This document shows positions 26,617-36,435 of a stretch of 64,000 bases of DNA, one piece after another. The notes beneath the pieces were generated by a model, which ran no database searches, was not told the origin of the DNA, and saw only the letters and a list, made by a program, of their open reading frames with translations. The stretch lies in assembly GCA_029561455.1 (NCBI GenBank), contig JAKQIY010000013.1, positions 124,001-188,000 on the forward strand. The letters are read 5' to 3'. How positions within the stretch are numbered: position 1 is the stretch's first letter; each line of letters opens with the position of its first letter. The translations under genes were made by a program, and so were the position numbers. This DNA comes from a bacterium. GTDB lineage: Bacteria; Zhuqueibacterota; Zhuqueibacteria; Residuimicrobiales; Krinioviventaceae.

Positions 26617-28338
26617 ATGAAAAGATTGGTGATATTTTTAATTATAATCGCCTGCCCCTGTTTTTTATATTCCGATAACTACCTGATTAACGGCGGACAG
26701 CAATCACTTATTAATTACCGGATGGTGCAAAAAATTGAGCCGGCCAAAGGGACGGAAAATTTATACTTATGCTATGTTGTACCGGTTTCTTTTAGCTCTC
26801 CCACCTATAATCAAACGATAGAGGCATTCGATGTAAAATTTTCCGTCAAGCCGGATATGCAAAAAGAGTTCACAGATCTGCGGGGCAATCGTGTTGTAAG
26901 GCTTGTATGGCAGTCGCCTGGTAAAGCAATACAAGCAATAATTGCCATTACTGCAAAAAATCATACCATGTTGTTACCGATTCAAACTGATGCGCCATAT
27001 CCCCTGGAATCTCTGTCTAAGGATTTGTTACAATTTTTAGCGCCAACCAAAAAAGCCCAGGCCGACCATCCTCTGATTAAAAAACTCGCACAAACTCTGG
27101 CCGGTAATGAAAATACCGAATTTGCGGTCGTGCAAAATATCTTATCCTGGATGGTTGATCATATGCATTATGTACTGATGCCCCGCAGTTATGATGCTTT
27201 GTATTCAATAAAAACCGGCGCCGGGAATTGCCAGAATTATTCACATGTATCGACAGCATTATTGCGCGCTGCCGGGATCCCGGCGCGCGTAGTCAATGGT
27301 GTTACCCTGAAACAACCCTATGATATTCAAACCGGACAGGGGATAATTACTGTGAATATGGCTCAGGGGCGACATTCATGGATAGAGGTGTATTTCCCGG
27401 ATTTGGGCTGGATTCCATTTGATCCACAGCAAACAGCGTTGTATGTCAGTAATCGCTTTATCCGCATTGAATCCGGCCTGGATAATGATGAAACCTGTAA
27501 TGATGGCTTGATAAGCTGGAAACAGAATCACAATTATCATGATAAACCGGGATTCGAAGAAGTGATCAATGCCGAATTCCCCCGTGACCAGGTGACACTA
27601 ACGGCTGACCGGCAAGCGGGCGGTCCTCATAAATTAATGTTTTACCCACAGGTTGAGGCAGATTTTAAATCTTTTGCACCACCGGCTTTTGCTTCCACAT
27701 TGGTAGAGGAAGCTGTTAATGTTTTAGAGCAGGAACCGGAATCACCAGGAGAATTAAAATTTGGGAATTTGGATTTTCCGCAAAACATCTCTTTTCTAAC
27801 CGCACGTGATTCAGCTCAACTTAATGATGAAGGTGAAATGGAAATGAGAAAGAATTTCCTGGTTGAAACCGCTGAATATGTTACGACCAGCGGTAATCAG
27901 TATGCGCAAGCATTCATACTTGACCAAGCTGTCAACGTAGAATTTATCAGCCTGGCGTTGCATAACTTTGGCGGAGATGGACAAGTGTGGGTCGAATTGT
28001 TCAAAGATAATAGTGAAGGAAAGCCGGGAGAATATCTGGCAACCAGCGAATATCTGAATATTGTCAATATTCCTTTCTCACTGGGTTATAACTGGGTTGA
28101 TTTTAAATTCAATAAAACGGCTGTGACCTTATCACCCGGCCGTTATTGGCTGGCGCTGGGCTTTACAGGCAGTCCAATTATAAACTGGTTTTATACTTAT
28201 AGCAAAACTGTCGGTCCAAATGACGGCACACGTTATAAAACTCTGTTCGATGATACCTGGAGCCGATGTTTAACCTGGGAATTTAATTACCGCGTCTGTG
28301 GTAAGATTATCGCACCTGGTTCATACATTCCTGAATAA
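26617..28338 (+). CDS. Secreted transglutaminase-like protein
   Basis: 573 residues, signal peptide ending about YSDNY. The transglutaminase-like core has its Cys-His-Asp triad visible: Cys205 in GAGNCQNYSH, His253 in GRHSWIEVYFPD and Asp269 in WIPFDPQ. Members act as proteases, peptide N-glycanases or cross-linking enzymes; export suggests action on envelope or external protein. The N-terminal ~130 residues look like a beta-sandwich. Residues ~420-560 form a second beta domain (WVELFKDNSEGKPGEY, RYWLALGF) like those that bind surfaces or sugars. No T9SS tail is seen, so the protein may stay periplasmic. It has 259 bases upstream with no gene. Confidence 0.85.
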   Translation: MKRLVIFLIIIACPCFLYSDNYLINGGQQSLINYRMVQKIEPAKGTENLYLCYVVPVSFSSPTYNQTIEAFDVKFSVKPDMQKEFTDLRGNRVVRLVWQSPGKAIQAIIAITAKNHTMLLPIQTDAPYPLESLSKDLLQFLAPTKKAQADHPLIKKLAQTLAGNENTEFAVVQNILSWMVDHMHYVLMPRSYDALYSIKTGAGNCQNYSHVSTALLRAAGIPARVVNGVTLKQPYDIQTGQGIITVNMAQGRHSWIEVYFPDLGWIPFDPQQTALYVSNRFIRIESGLDNDETCNDGLISWKQNHNYHDKPGFEEVINAEFPRDQVTLTADRQAGGPHKLMFYPQVEADFKSFAPPAFASTLVEEAVNVLEQEPESPGELKFGNLDFPQNISFLTARDSAQLNDEGEMEMRKNFLVETAEYVTTSGNQYAQAFILDQAVNVEFISLALHNFGGDGQVWVELFKDNSEGKPGEYLATSEYLNIVNIPFSLGYNWVDFKFNKTAVTLSPGRYWLALGFTGSPIINWFYTYSKTVGPNDGTRYKTLFDDTWSRCLTWEFNYRVCGKIIAPGSYIPE

Positions 28339-28542
28339 TAAAAACAATTTTTCCCAGCAGGCAATTATCTAGTCTTGATTATTCATTACTTTTTTGTTAA
28401 TTTATTCAAAGACTTTTTGCTTAAATGAAATATTGAAATTTTGTTCTTTCATTATTGTGTTTTTTTTATTTATTTATACATTATCTTTATTATATATTTC
28501 AGGAATTAGTCCGATAATTTAAATAGTGTGGATTGAATTTTA

Positions 28543-29220
28543 ATGCGTCTGCTGTTAGTAGAAGATGATGCGCAAATTGCATCCTTTATTTGTAAAGGAT
28601 TTCGCGAAGCCGGGTTCGTTATCGACCATGTTGGTGATGGATTATCGGGTATGGAATTGCTGCTGGAAGAAAAATATGACGCTGCAATTGTTGATATTAT
28701 GCTGCCCAAGCTGGACGGCATATCGCTGATTGACAGGATCAGAAATAAAAAAGTCATCACCCCGGTGCTCATCCTTAGCGCCAAACGTTCGGTAGGCGAA
28801 CGGGTAGAAGGATTGCAAAGCGGCGCCGATGATTACCTGGTCAAGCCATTCGCATTCTCGGAATTACTGGCCAGAATACAGGCATTGATCCGCCGTTCCC
28901 GCAATATTGCGGAACCGACTCTGTTATCTGTTGGCGATTTAATGATGGATACTGTACGGAAAAAAGTGACCCGTGCTAATAAACCTATTGATTTTCAACC
29001 CAAGGAACTAATGCTGCTAGAGTACCTGATGCGCAACAAGGGCAAGGTCGTTTCCAAAACCATGATCATGGATAATGTTTGGGATTATAACTTTGTTCCG
29101 CAGACTAATATTGTCGAATCCTGTATCAGCCGTATCCGCGAAAAAGTGGATCGGTCTTATACAGATAAATTAATCCATACCTTAAAAGGCATCGGTTATG
29201 TTCTGGAAAGCAAAGAATAA
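28543..29220 (+). CDS. OmpR-family response regulator
   Basis: 225 residues. Receiver domain 1-120 with acidic pocket D8/D9, phosphoacceptor Asp51 (AIVDIMLP) and Lys in YLVKPF near 100. A winged-helix DNA-binding domain follows (~128-222: FQPKELMLLEYLMRNKGKVV, IVESCISRIREKVD, IHTLKGIGYVLE). It resembles the CopR/CusR branch, but the signal cannot be deduced. The reading frame overlaps the kinase gene by 23 bases, so the two are translationally coupled. The likely targets include the regulatory repeats just downstream of the kinase gene. Confidence 0.95.
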   Translation: MRLLLVEDDAQIASFICKGFREAGFVIDHVGDGLSGMELLLEEKYDAAIVDIMLPKLDGISLIDRIRNKKVITPVLILSAKRSVGERVEGLQSGADDYLVKPFAFSELLARIQALIRRSRNIAEPTLLSVGDLMMDTVRKKVTRANKPIDFQPKELMLLEYLMRNKGKVVSKTMIMDNVWDYNFVPQTNIVESCISRIREKVDRSYTDKLIHTLKGIGYVLESKE

Positions 29221-30694
29221 CATATTTCGCCGGGTTACCGTTCGCCTGACGTTATGGTACCTGGTTATTTTCACGTTATTATTGATTATCCTTTTTAGCG
29301 CTGTTGAATACAGCTTGTCGGTTTCACTAAAACGCCGCATCGATAATGTTATTGTTCAGCATTTTCTTTCCTTTAACTGGATTGACGATATTTATAATGA
29401 TGCTCCGGGGGATAAAGTTAATTATAAAATATCCACCACTTTTTATAATACCGCCGGCAATGAGAAAAATTACCATATCTTTTTTGTCCTGCTTTCAACC
29501 AATGAAGAACTGAAATGTGCATCAAATCTCTACAGGTGGGAAAAAATTAAAACCACTATTTTGGAGGTTCCTTACCCGGTTAAAAACCAGGATACAACGC
29601 TTGCCGGGCGACGTATTCCTGAAACCAGGTTGCAGAATTTATACTATACTCACCTCGCCGATAATAGTCTAATTGCTTTTAAAACAATAACTACAGGTAT
29701 CCAGACCCGCGTTGGATATAGAAAATTCAACGATGGTAATTATCTGATCATTGGCGTCTCTTACAAGCAGGATGCCTGGCTTTTAACCATGGTGCAGCGG
29801 ATATTTCTGGTTGCTTTTGCTGTTTTGCTGCTCACAGGAGGATTATTAAGTTATACGATAACTAAAAAAGCTATGAACGGTGTAACGCGAGTGACCAATA
29901 CCGCAACCAGTATTGGCCAGGGGAATTTACAGTACCGTGTGCCGCTGGGCAGGGAGGGGGTGGAGGTTGAAAACCTTGCTATCGCCTTTAACACCATGCT
30001 TGATAAGATCAATTCGCTTTTTTTAGAGTTAAAACAGGTAACTAATAATATCGCCCATGACCTGCGTAGTCCCATAACCGGTATTCGCGGTATGGCGGAA
30101 ACTACAGCTACTCGTAATTCTACGGCCGATGATTACAAGCTGACCCTGGGAATGATCGTTGAGGAATGTGATCAGTTGATCGCAATGGTCAATACTATGC
30201 TGGATATTGCCGAACTGGAATCCGGGGTAATGAAATTGAACACCAATCCGGTCGATCTGAACATTATTCTCAAAGAGTTGTGTGAACTGTATAATTATGT
30301 TGCCGAGGACCGGGGAATTCATTTTACATGCCGGTCGAGTGCGCAGGGCGCCATGGTGACGGGAGATTCGATCTTGTTAAAACGGGTTTTTACCAATATT
30401 GTTGATAATGCCTTTAAATTTACCGTCGGGGGAAATATCGATATCGCGGTAGAAAATCCCGATCATCAGGTTACTGTTACTGTTACTGATTCCGGTGTTG
30501 GTATATCTCCGGAAGATTTGCCGCATATTTTTGAGCGTTTTTATCGCGGTGACGCCAGCCGCTCAACCAAAGGTAATGGTTTAGGACTGTGTCTTGCCCT
30601 GGGTATTGTACAGGCGCACGGCGGCGATATTCAGGTTTCCAGTACACCCAAAAGGGGAAGCCGTTTTCACATTATTTTACCTGCCAGTTCCTGA
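29198..30694 (+). CDS. Sensor histidine kinase
   Basis: 498 residues. Membrane helices at ~18-38 and ~197-218 enclose a periplasmic sensor domain of ~160 residues of no recognised type. A HAMP linker follows (~219-272), then a HisKA domain with His287 in NNIAHDLRSPITG, and a HATPase domain with N-box (FTNIVDNAFKFT), DSGVGIS, FERFYRGD and GNGLGLCLA. It phosphorylates the response regulator encoded by the overlapping upstream gene. It sits in the inner membrane and is co-transcribed with the regulator. Confidence 0.95.
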   Translation: MFWKAKNNIFRRVTVRLTLWYLVIFTLLLIILFSAVEYSLSVSLKRRIDNVIVQHFLSFNWIDDIYNDAPGDKVNYKISTTFYNTAGNEKNYHIFFVLLSTNEELKCASNLYRWEKIKTTILEVPYPVKNQDTTLAGRRIPETRLQNLYYTHLADNSLIAFKTITTGIQTRVGYRKFNDGNYLIIGVSYKQDAWLLTMVQRIFLVAFAVLLLTGGLLSYTITKKAMNGVTRVTNTATSIGQGNLQYRVPLGREGVEVENLAIAFNTMLDKINSLFLELKQVTNNIAHDLRSPITGIRGMAETTATRNSTADDYKLTLGMIVEECDQLIAMVNTMLDIAELESGVMKLNTNPVDLNIILKELCELYNYVAEDRGIHFTCRSSAQGAMVTGDSILLKRVFTNIVDNAFKFTVGGNIDIAVENPDHQVTVTVTDSGVGISPEDLPHIFERFYRGDASRSTKGNGLGLCLALGIVQAHGGDIQVSSTPKRGSRFHIILPASS

Positions 30695-30761
30695 TTTACA
30701 AACTTGTAAACAATTGTCAACATTAACAAACGTTAATGTTTAGTCCAGCTTGCGTTAATGT
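30695..30761. promoter_or_regulatory. Cluster of inverted and direct repeats upstream of PQQ-type gene
   Basis: TTTACAA/TTGTAAA (30695-30701, 30704-30710) form a palindrome with 2-base spacing starting right after the kinase stop. AACATTAAC/GTTAATGTT (30719-30727, 30732-30740) form a perfect 9-bp inverted repeat. CGTTAATGT recurs at 30731-30739 and 30753-30761, 22 bases (two helical turns) apart. The spacing suits an OmpR-type regulator binding head to tail. Confidence 0.5.
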
Positions 30762-30893
30762 ACGTTCCGTATATTAGTATCGGAAAGTAATAATCTAATC
30801 CTGATGTGTACCTTTAACGGATTATTACACCGGCATTACTAGTGAAAAATAATGTCCGGGAACAGACTCTACAATATTACGGAAGGAAGAAAA

Positions 30894-32111
30894 ATGCAAA
30901 AACGTACACTTTTATTAACGCCGGTAATTTTGTTTTTATCTTTTATCGTATTAAATGCTGCGGACTGGCCCTGCTGGCGTGGTCCGCATGGCAACGGTAT
31001 TACCGATGAAAGCAACTGGAACCCCAAAGCCCTGCTAAATCCTGAAATCTTGTGGCGGAAAAATATCGGCAAGGGCCATGGTGCTGCCATTATCAAAGCT
31101 AATCATTGCTATGTAACCGGTTGGGAAAGCATCAAAAACGGCGACAAGGATGTAGAGCAGGATAATATTTTTTGTTTAAATACCCTTACCGGTAAAGAGG
31201 TGTGGCGGTTTACCTATCCGCAAAAGAAAATCGATTGGGCCGGCCCCCGCTCCACGCCGGTTCTGGATGGCGACAGATTGTACAGTCTGAGTTGGCAGGG
31301 TGATCTGTATTGTTTAAATGCCGCAACCGGCAAAGTAGTTTGGCATCGCAACCTGCTGGCCGATTCTCTGGCTGAAGGTAATAAAGATAACGGTTTTTGC
31401 AACTCACCGGCCATTGAAGGTGAATTGCTGTTATTGCCGGCCGGGAATTCCGGTATGGCCCTGAATAAAAAAACCGGTGAACTGGTATGGAACAGCGGCT
31501 TGTTCGAAGAATGTATGGTACCCACCCCTGTAGTCTTTAATTACCTGGGAAAAAGAACCGCCGCTATGATCACGCAAAATGGGTTGTGCCTGGTTGAGGC
31601 GCTTACCGGCAAGCTGGTTTACGGTTACCAGGACTATAGCCTTATGGGTGATCCGGTAATTATCGGTTCGCAAATTTACCTTTCTGAACGAATGCTCAAT
31701 ATTACTGACAATAAGGCAGTGTCGTTATGGGAGAATGATCTTTATAATTCACCTTTTCAAACCGGGGTAGTTGTCGATAATTATGCATACCAGTACGGCT
31801 GGAAAGGTGATCAGCCTATGGCGCTGCATTGTATTGACATAAAAACCGGTCAGGCGACCTGGCATCAACCAATGGGCGAATTGGGATCGTTGATCTCTGC
31901 AAATAACAAACTTATCATCATCGATGGTCAGGGTAAACTGGTGATAGCCGAATGTAATCCAACGCACTATACGGAAATTTCCAGCGCGCATATTTTTACA
32001 AACCTGGAAAAATCGAAATGCTATTGTTTAACTGCACCAACACTGGCCAACAGTAAAATTTATATTCGCAGCACCGATGGCGACCTGGCTTGTGTGGATG
32101 TGAGTTTTTAA
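30894..32111 (+). CDS. PQQ-type beta-propeller secreted protein
   Basis: 405 residues from the ATG at 30894, which has GGAAGGA 6 bases before it. Signal peptide ends near LNAADW. The first mature residues (WPCWRGPHGNGIT) match the PQQ-binding-like beta-propeller family (WPQWRGPNxxG). Repeated blades carry the pattern LNTLTGKEVWRF, LNAATGKVVWHR, LNKKTGELVWNS, IDIKTGQATWHQ. Proteins of this kind act as BamB-like scaffolds or as quinoprotein-like propellers; no PQQ ligand residues can be confirmed. It follows the regulator/kinase pair and may be its target. The next gene starts 22 bases later, so they are likely co-transcribed. Confidence 0.85.
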   Translation: MQKRTLLLTPVILFLSFIVLNAADWPCWRGPHGNGITDESNWNPKALLNPEILWRKNIGKGHGAAIIKANHCYVTGWESIKNGDKDVEQDNIFCLNTLTGKEVWRFTYPQKKIDWAGPRSTPVLDGDRLYSLSWQGDLYCLNAATGKVVWHRNLLADSLAEGNKDNGFCNSPAIEGELLLLPAGNSGMALNKKTGELVWNSGLFEECMVPTPVVFNYLGKRTAAMITQNGLCLVEALTGKLVYGYQDYSLMGDPVIIGSQIYLSERMLNITDNKAVSLWENDLYNSPFQTGVVVDNYAYQYGWKGDQPMALHCIDIKTGQATWHQPMGELGSLISANNKLIIIDGQGKLVIAECNPTHYTEISSAHIFTNLEKSKCYCLTAPTLANSKIYIRSTDGDLACVDVSF

Positions 32112-32133
32112 TATTATTCTCCTGGAGGACATA

Positions 32134-34671
32134 ATGAATATTTCTCTAAAGTATAAATTAATATGCCTTTTTCTAGTATTAAATTCTACCCTTTATGCCG
32201 AATCCCCACAGTTAGTATATTCTACATTAATCGGCGGCAGCGGCTGGGATTACGGTCATGCCATCACTGTAGATGACAGTGGTTATGTATATATTGCGGG
32301 ACAGGCAAATTCAACCAATTACCCCACAACGGCGGGTGTTTTTGACAGAACTCATAACGGCGGTGCGGATGTATTGGTTACCAAAATTAATCGCGGCGGC
32401 AGCGCCCTGGTTTATTCGACCCTGATCGGTGGCTCCGTTTTTGACGACACTCGCAAAGTATTTATAGATAAATCCGGGTGCGTCTATTTAACCGGATCAA
32501 CCCAGTCCGCATCATTTCCCACAACAACAAATTCCCTCGCTGGCAGCAGTCAGGGCTATTTCCTTAAACTTGATCCCAATGGTAAAAACCTGGATTATTC
32601 CAGCCGCTGGGCTGGCGGCGATAAAATCCTGGTCGATTCCGAGGGTTATGTGATCATTCTTGGCAGTACCAATTCAGCGGCTTTTCCAACCACGGAAAAC
32701 GCTTATTGCCGCACCCTGACCGGCGGCGATGACTTGTTTGTCGCTAAAATTGATTTAACTAATAACTCGATAGTATTTTCAACATTAATAGGCGGCAGTG
32801 GCGATGAATGGGCGCCGGGTATGCAACTCGATAGTCACAATAATATTATTATTGCCGGGCAGACAGCATCGGTTGACTATCCTGTTACCACCGCGCCTCT
32901 TTCCGGTTCATCAGCAAACAAAAAGAATGTGTTTGTTACCAAATTAAAAGCGGACGGTTCGCAGCTTGTTTATTCAACAATGATCGGCGGCAGCGAAGAT
33001 GAATGGCCGTTCGATGTCGCTGTCGATATGTATAATAATGCTTATGTTACCGGAGTTACCCTTTCCAATGATTTTCCCGTTTCAGCTTCGGCGGTAGCCA
33101 AGTCTGCTAGCGGCAACCAGGACGCTTTTTTATTCAAACTCGACGCTGATGGTAAAGCCCTGGTCTATTCAACCTACCTGGGAGGCGCGGAAAAAGATGG
33201 CGGCAGGGGTGTTGTAGTGGATAAATCCGGTAAAGCCTATATTACAGGCTGCACCAAATCGACTAATTTCCCGGTCACAGCCGATGCCTATGACAAATCT
33301 TTTAACGGCGCAGGAACCGAGCAATGGGCCTGGGGCGACCCGTTTCTGCTGGTTATGAATGCTGAGGGAAGTAATATAGAGTATTGCACCTATATCGGCG
33401 GTTCGGCAGATGAGGAAGCTTACGGCATTGCTATGGATCAACAGGGCGGTGTGTATTTATGCGGGGTGACCAGTTCAGCCAATTTCCCTGCCACCCCGGG
33501 CGCTTTTGACCGCTCTCTCAGCGGCGGCTGCAATTGTTATGTGGCTAAATTCCAGTTCAGCAGCGCTCAACCTGCCATCGATTATTTGGGGCAAACCCCG
33601 CCGGACGACGCGCCGGTCATTTTTGCTCCCGGTATTGTATCCGTTAATGGCCGCTATGAATATGGTTTATCCGTAGCGCCTGATGGGAATGAAATATTTT
33701 TTACCGCGGACTCGCCCGGCGATGGTTTGACCGTTATTAAACGAACTGATGGCCAATGGGGTGTTCCTGTAACTGCTAATTTACGCGGCAATAATAGCTG
33801 GGAATTTGAGGCTTTTTTTACTGCGAATGGCAATAAATTATATTTCACTTCCGATACCAGCAATTTATCCAAGTTCTGGTGTGCGGAAAAGAATATAAAC
33901 GGTTGGGGTAAGTCGGAATACCTGGATTCGCCGGTCAATAATACTTCCGTCATGTGGTGCACTTTTACTGTGGATGAAACCATGTATTATGGTAATAACA
34001 GCGATTTTAAAATCCATCGGGCCGGACTTGTTGATGGAAATTACTCGGATATTGAAAATCTCGGTTTTAATGGCACTCATCCTTCAGTTTCCCCGGATGA
34101 AAGTTTCTTTTTGTTTAATTCCAGTCAATATGGCGGCCAGGGTAAAAATGATATTCTGGTTGTTTTTAAGCAGGAAGATGGCAGTTGGAGCAGTCCCATT
34201 AACTTGGGCGACAAAATAAATACTGGTTATGGCGAGACCTGCGCCTCGCTTTCGCCGGACGGGAAATATATTTTCTTTAGCCGCTATAATGAACCTGGAG
34301 AGAAATCGAATATTTATTGGGTCAGCAGCGCCGTTATCGATTCCTTAAAAAAAAACTTTACCCGGATTGAGATAAATGAAACCCGATTGCCTGATGGTAT
34401 TCATTTGCAGCAAAATTATCCCAATCCGTTTAATCCAACAACAGCTATCAGTTATCAGCTTGCGGATAACAGTATTGTAAAATTACAAATTTATGATGTA
34501 CTTGGCCAGGAAATAAAAACGCTCGTTGATTCATACCAAGGTACGGGTGAACATGCGATTGTTTGGAACGGAACAGATGATGCAGACAACCCGGTGAGTT
34601 CGGGAATTTATTTTTACAGCCTTGAAACAGAAAAGTTTAAAATCCACAAGAAGCTGGTATTGGTTCGGTAA
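32134..34671 (+). CDS. SBBP-repeat plus PD40 beta-propeller protein with T9SS sorting domain
   Basis: 845 residues, signal peptide ending near LYAES. Residues ~25-480 contain about eight SBBP beta-propeller repeats (LVYSTLIGGS...D....I.VD..G..YI.G...S..FP.T). From Tyr484 (YLGQTPPDDAPV) to about 750 lies a second propeller made of PD40/WD40-like units (SPDGKYIFFSRYN). The last ~87 residues are a type A sorting domain (QQNYPNPFNPTTAISYQL ... KKLVLVR). The second half closely matches the stand-alone protein at 38055-38990, so this gene looks like a fusion of two propeller proteins plus a sorting tail. It is exported to the surface; function unknown. GGAGG precedes the ATG. Confidence 0.88.
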   Translation: MNISLKYKLICLFLVLNSTLYAESPQLVYSTLIGGSGWDYGHAITVDDSGYVYIAGQANSTNYPTTAGVFDRTHNGGADVLVTKINRGGSALVYSTLIGGSVFDDTRKVFIDKSGCVYLTGSTQSASFPTTTNSLAGSSQGYFLKLDPNGKNLDYSSRWAGGDKILVDSEGYVIILGSTNSAAFPTTENAYCRTLTGGDDLFVAKIDLTNNSIVFSTLIGGSGDEWAPGMQLDSHNNIIIAGQTASVDYPVTTAPLSGSSANKKNVFVTKLKADGSQLVYSTMIGGSEDEWPFDVAVDMYNNAYVTGVTLSNDFPVSASAVAKSASGNQDAFLFKLDADGKALVYSTYLGGAEKDGGRGVVVDKSGKAYITGCTKSTNFPVTADAYDKSFNGAGTEQWAWGDPFLLVMNAEGSNIEYCTYIGGSADEEAYGIAMDQQGGVYLCGVTSSANFPATPGAFDRSLSGGCNCYVAKFQFSSAQPAIDYLGQTPPDDAPVIFAPGIVSVNGRYEYGLSVAPDGNEIFFTADSPGDGLTVIKRTDGQWGVPVTANLRGNNSWEFEAFFTANGNKLYFTSDTSNLSKFWCAEKNINGWGKSEYLDSPVNNTSVMWCTFTVDETMYYGNNSDFKIHRAGLVDGNYSDIENLGFNGTHPSVSPDESFFLFNSSQYGGQGKNDILVVFKQEDGSWSSPINLGDKINTGYGETCASLSPDGKYIFFSRYNEPGEKSNIYWVSSAVIDSLKKNFTRIEINETRLPDGIHLQQNYPNPFNPTTAISYQLADNSIVKLQIYDVLGQEIKTLVDSYQGTGEHAIVWNGTDDADNPVSSGIYFYSLETEKFKIHKKLVLVR

Positions 34672-34701
34672 ATGAAAAATCATTAATAAGAGGGATTTGC
34701 C

Positions 34702-35703
34702 ATGAATTACATTATGACTGGATTAAAATTGTTTTCTGTAATCTTTACTTTAATGCTTTTTAGTAATGACTTGCGAGCACAGGAAACAGTAACCGATATC
34801 GACGGCAATGTCTATCAAACCGTAACTATTGGCGCACAGGTATGGATGAAAGAGAATTTAAAAACTACTCGTTACCGTAATGGTGATATAATAGGCACTA
34901 CCAGCCCCGCCACGTTGGATATATCAGGACAAAGCGCCCCAAACTACCAGTGGGCGTATGCTGGCGCAGAGAGCAACGTCGCCATTTTCGGCAGGTTATA
35001 TACATGGTTTACTGTAACAGACAACCGTAATATTGCCCCAACCGGTTGGCATGTGCCTACAGATGCAGAGTGGACAGAACTCACAAGTTTTTTAGGGGGT
35101 GACAGTATAGCTTGTGGAAAACTCAAAGAAACCGGCGTTACTCATTGGACATCGCCAAATATTGGAGCTGATAATTCTAGTGGTTTTACAGCATTACCGG
35201 GTGGTAATCGTATTTTTAATGGTTCATTCTATTTAAAAGGCGATTATGGATTCTTTTGGACTGCCACAGATATAGATAATATTTATGCCTACGCTCGTGC
35301 ATTAGGTCACCAGGTAACACTGATAGATAGAGGGAGTTACAATAAAAAAGTCGGATATTCAGTTCGTTGTATTAAAGATGGTATTACAAGCGTTGATGAT
35401 TCAAAAAATGGAACACAGATTCCCGCTGAGATAAAACTTAACCAAAACTATCCCAATCCCTTTAATCCAACTACCGCTATCAGTTATCAACTTGCAGAAA
35501 ACAGCAATGTTAAATTACAAATCTATGATACTCTGGGACGGTGCATTAAAACACTTGTTAATTCCCATCAAGGCGCAGGTGAGCATTCCATTGTTTGGAA
35601 TGGAACAGATGATGCAAACAATCCGGTGAGTTCGGGAATTTATTTTTGCCGGGTTATGGCTGGAGAAATGAGCCTCCAAAAGAAAATGGTTCTAGTTCGT
35701 TAA
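34702..35703 (+). CDS. FISUMP-domain protein with T9SS sorting domain
   Basis: 333 residues, signal peptide ending LRAQE. Residues ~25-225 are a Fibrobacter succinogenes major paralogous (FISUMP) domain: VTDIDGNVYQTVTIGAQVWM, ENLKTTRYRNG, APTGWHVPTDAEWTEL, GFTALPGG, YSVRCIKD. The fold is formylglycine-enzyme/C-lectin related and the role is unknown, thought to be at the cell surface. Residues 248-333 form a type A sorting domain whose DNA is nearly the same as those of the neighbouring genes. It starts 30 bases after the SBBP gene, so they are co-transcribed. Confidence 0.9.
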   Translation: MNYIMTGLKLFSVIFTLMLFSNDLRAQETVTDIDGNVYQTVTIGAQVWMKENLKTTRYRNGDIIGTTSPATLDISGQSAPNYQWAYAGAESNVAIFGRLYTWFTVTDNRNIAPTGWHVPTDAEWTELTSFLGGDSIACGKLKETGVTHWTSPNIGADNSSGFTALPGGNRIFNGSFYLKGDYGFFWTATDIDNIYAYARALGHQVTLIDRGSYNKKVGYSVRCIKDGITSVDDSKNGTQIPAEIKLNQNYPNPFNPTTAISYQLAENSNVKLQIYDTLGRCIKTLVNSHQGAGEHSIVWNGTDDANNPVSSGIYFCRVMAGEMSLQKKMVLVR

Positions 35704-35729
35704 CTTTGAATTTTATAAGAGAAATCGCC

Positions 35730-36350
35730 ATGAAAAAAATTACGGCTTTTAAATCTGGTTTACCCTTAATTCTTATTATTGCCTGTCTGCTCGGAATGAC
35801 TCATGTCCCTTGCAGTTGTCAGTCCGACCGGGAGACCTGGCAACCACCGGAAGTGATCATGGATTCGATTGGGGTAAAACCTGGAATGCGAATTGGCGAA
35901 GCCGGTGCGGGATATGGTTATTTTACTTTTCCCCTTGCCCGGCGGGTTGGTTCAGGGGGCATTGTATATGCAAACGACATTTTTTCTGCCGGGTTCGAGT
36001 CGATCCGAGAGCGTGCCGGTAAAGATGGACTGGAAAATATCAAGACTGTTTTGGGCGGGGGGGAAGACCCGCTCTTTCCCGAAAAGAACCTCGATATGGT
36101 TGTTATGGTGTATGTGCTGCACGAAGTCGAACGACGGATACCCTTTTTAAAGAACCTGCGCTCATACCTGAAACCGGGAGGTTTACTCGTTATCATCGAA
36201 AGAAATACCCCTGGCGACAGGAATCATATCCCACCATTCATGACGAAAAGCCAGGTTTTGGAAACGGCAGGCAAGGCTGGTTTTGAACTGGATAGAATCG
36301 AGACTTTCCTGGAGTATGATTCTATCTACATCTTGAAAAATCAAAATTAA
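35730..36350 (+). CDS. Exported SAM-dependent methyltransferase-like protein
   Basis: 206 residues from the ATG at 35730. A signal-like hydrophobic N-terminus (SGLPLILIIACLLGM) and Cys residues before the domain suggest export or a lipoprotein. The class I methyltransferase core follows: DRETWQPPEVIMDSIGVKPG, motif I GEAGAGYGYFTFPLA (DxGxGxG with Glu-Ala-Gly), VYANDI, DMVVMVYVLHE, LKPGGLLVIIER. SAM is normally cytosolic, so an exported copy is unusual though known in environmental genomes. It may be membrane-anchored facing the cytosol. The frame is open upstream into the preceding gene, but the ATG at 35730 gives the most natural signal peptide. Confidence 0.8.
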   Translation: MKKITAFKSGLPLILIIACLLGMTHVPCSCQSDRETWQPPEVIMDSIGVKPGMRIGEAGAGYGYFTFPLARRVGSGGIVYANDIFSAGFESIRERAGKDGLENIKTVLGGGEDPLFPEKNLDMVVMVYVLHEVERRIPFLKNLRSYLKPGGLLVIIERNTPGDRNHIPPFMTKSQVLETAGKAGFELDRIETFLEYDSIYILKNQN

Positions 36351-36435
36351 TAAGAGTATTTAAAGCTGTCACATTAATAACTTGAAAGTTTCTATTAAAA
36401 TACTCTATACCTATTAACCTTGAAAGGAATTTGAC

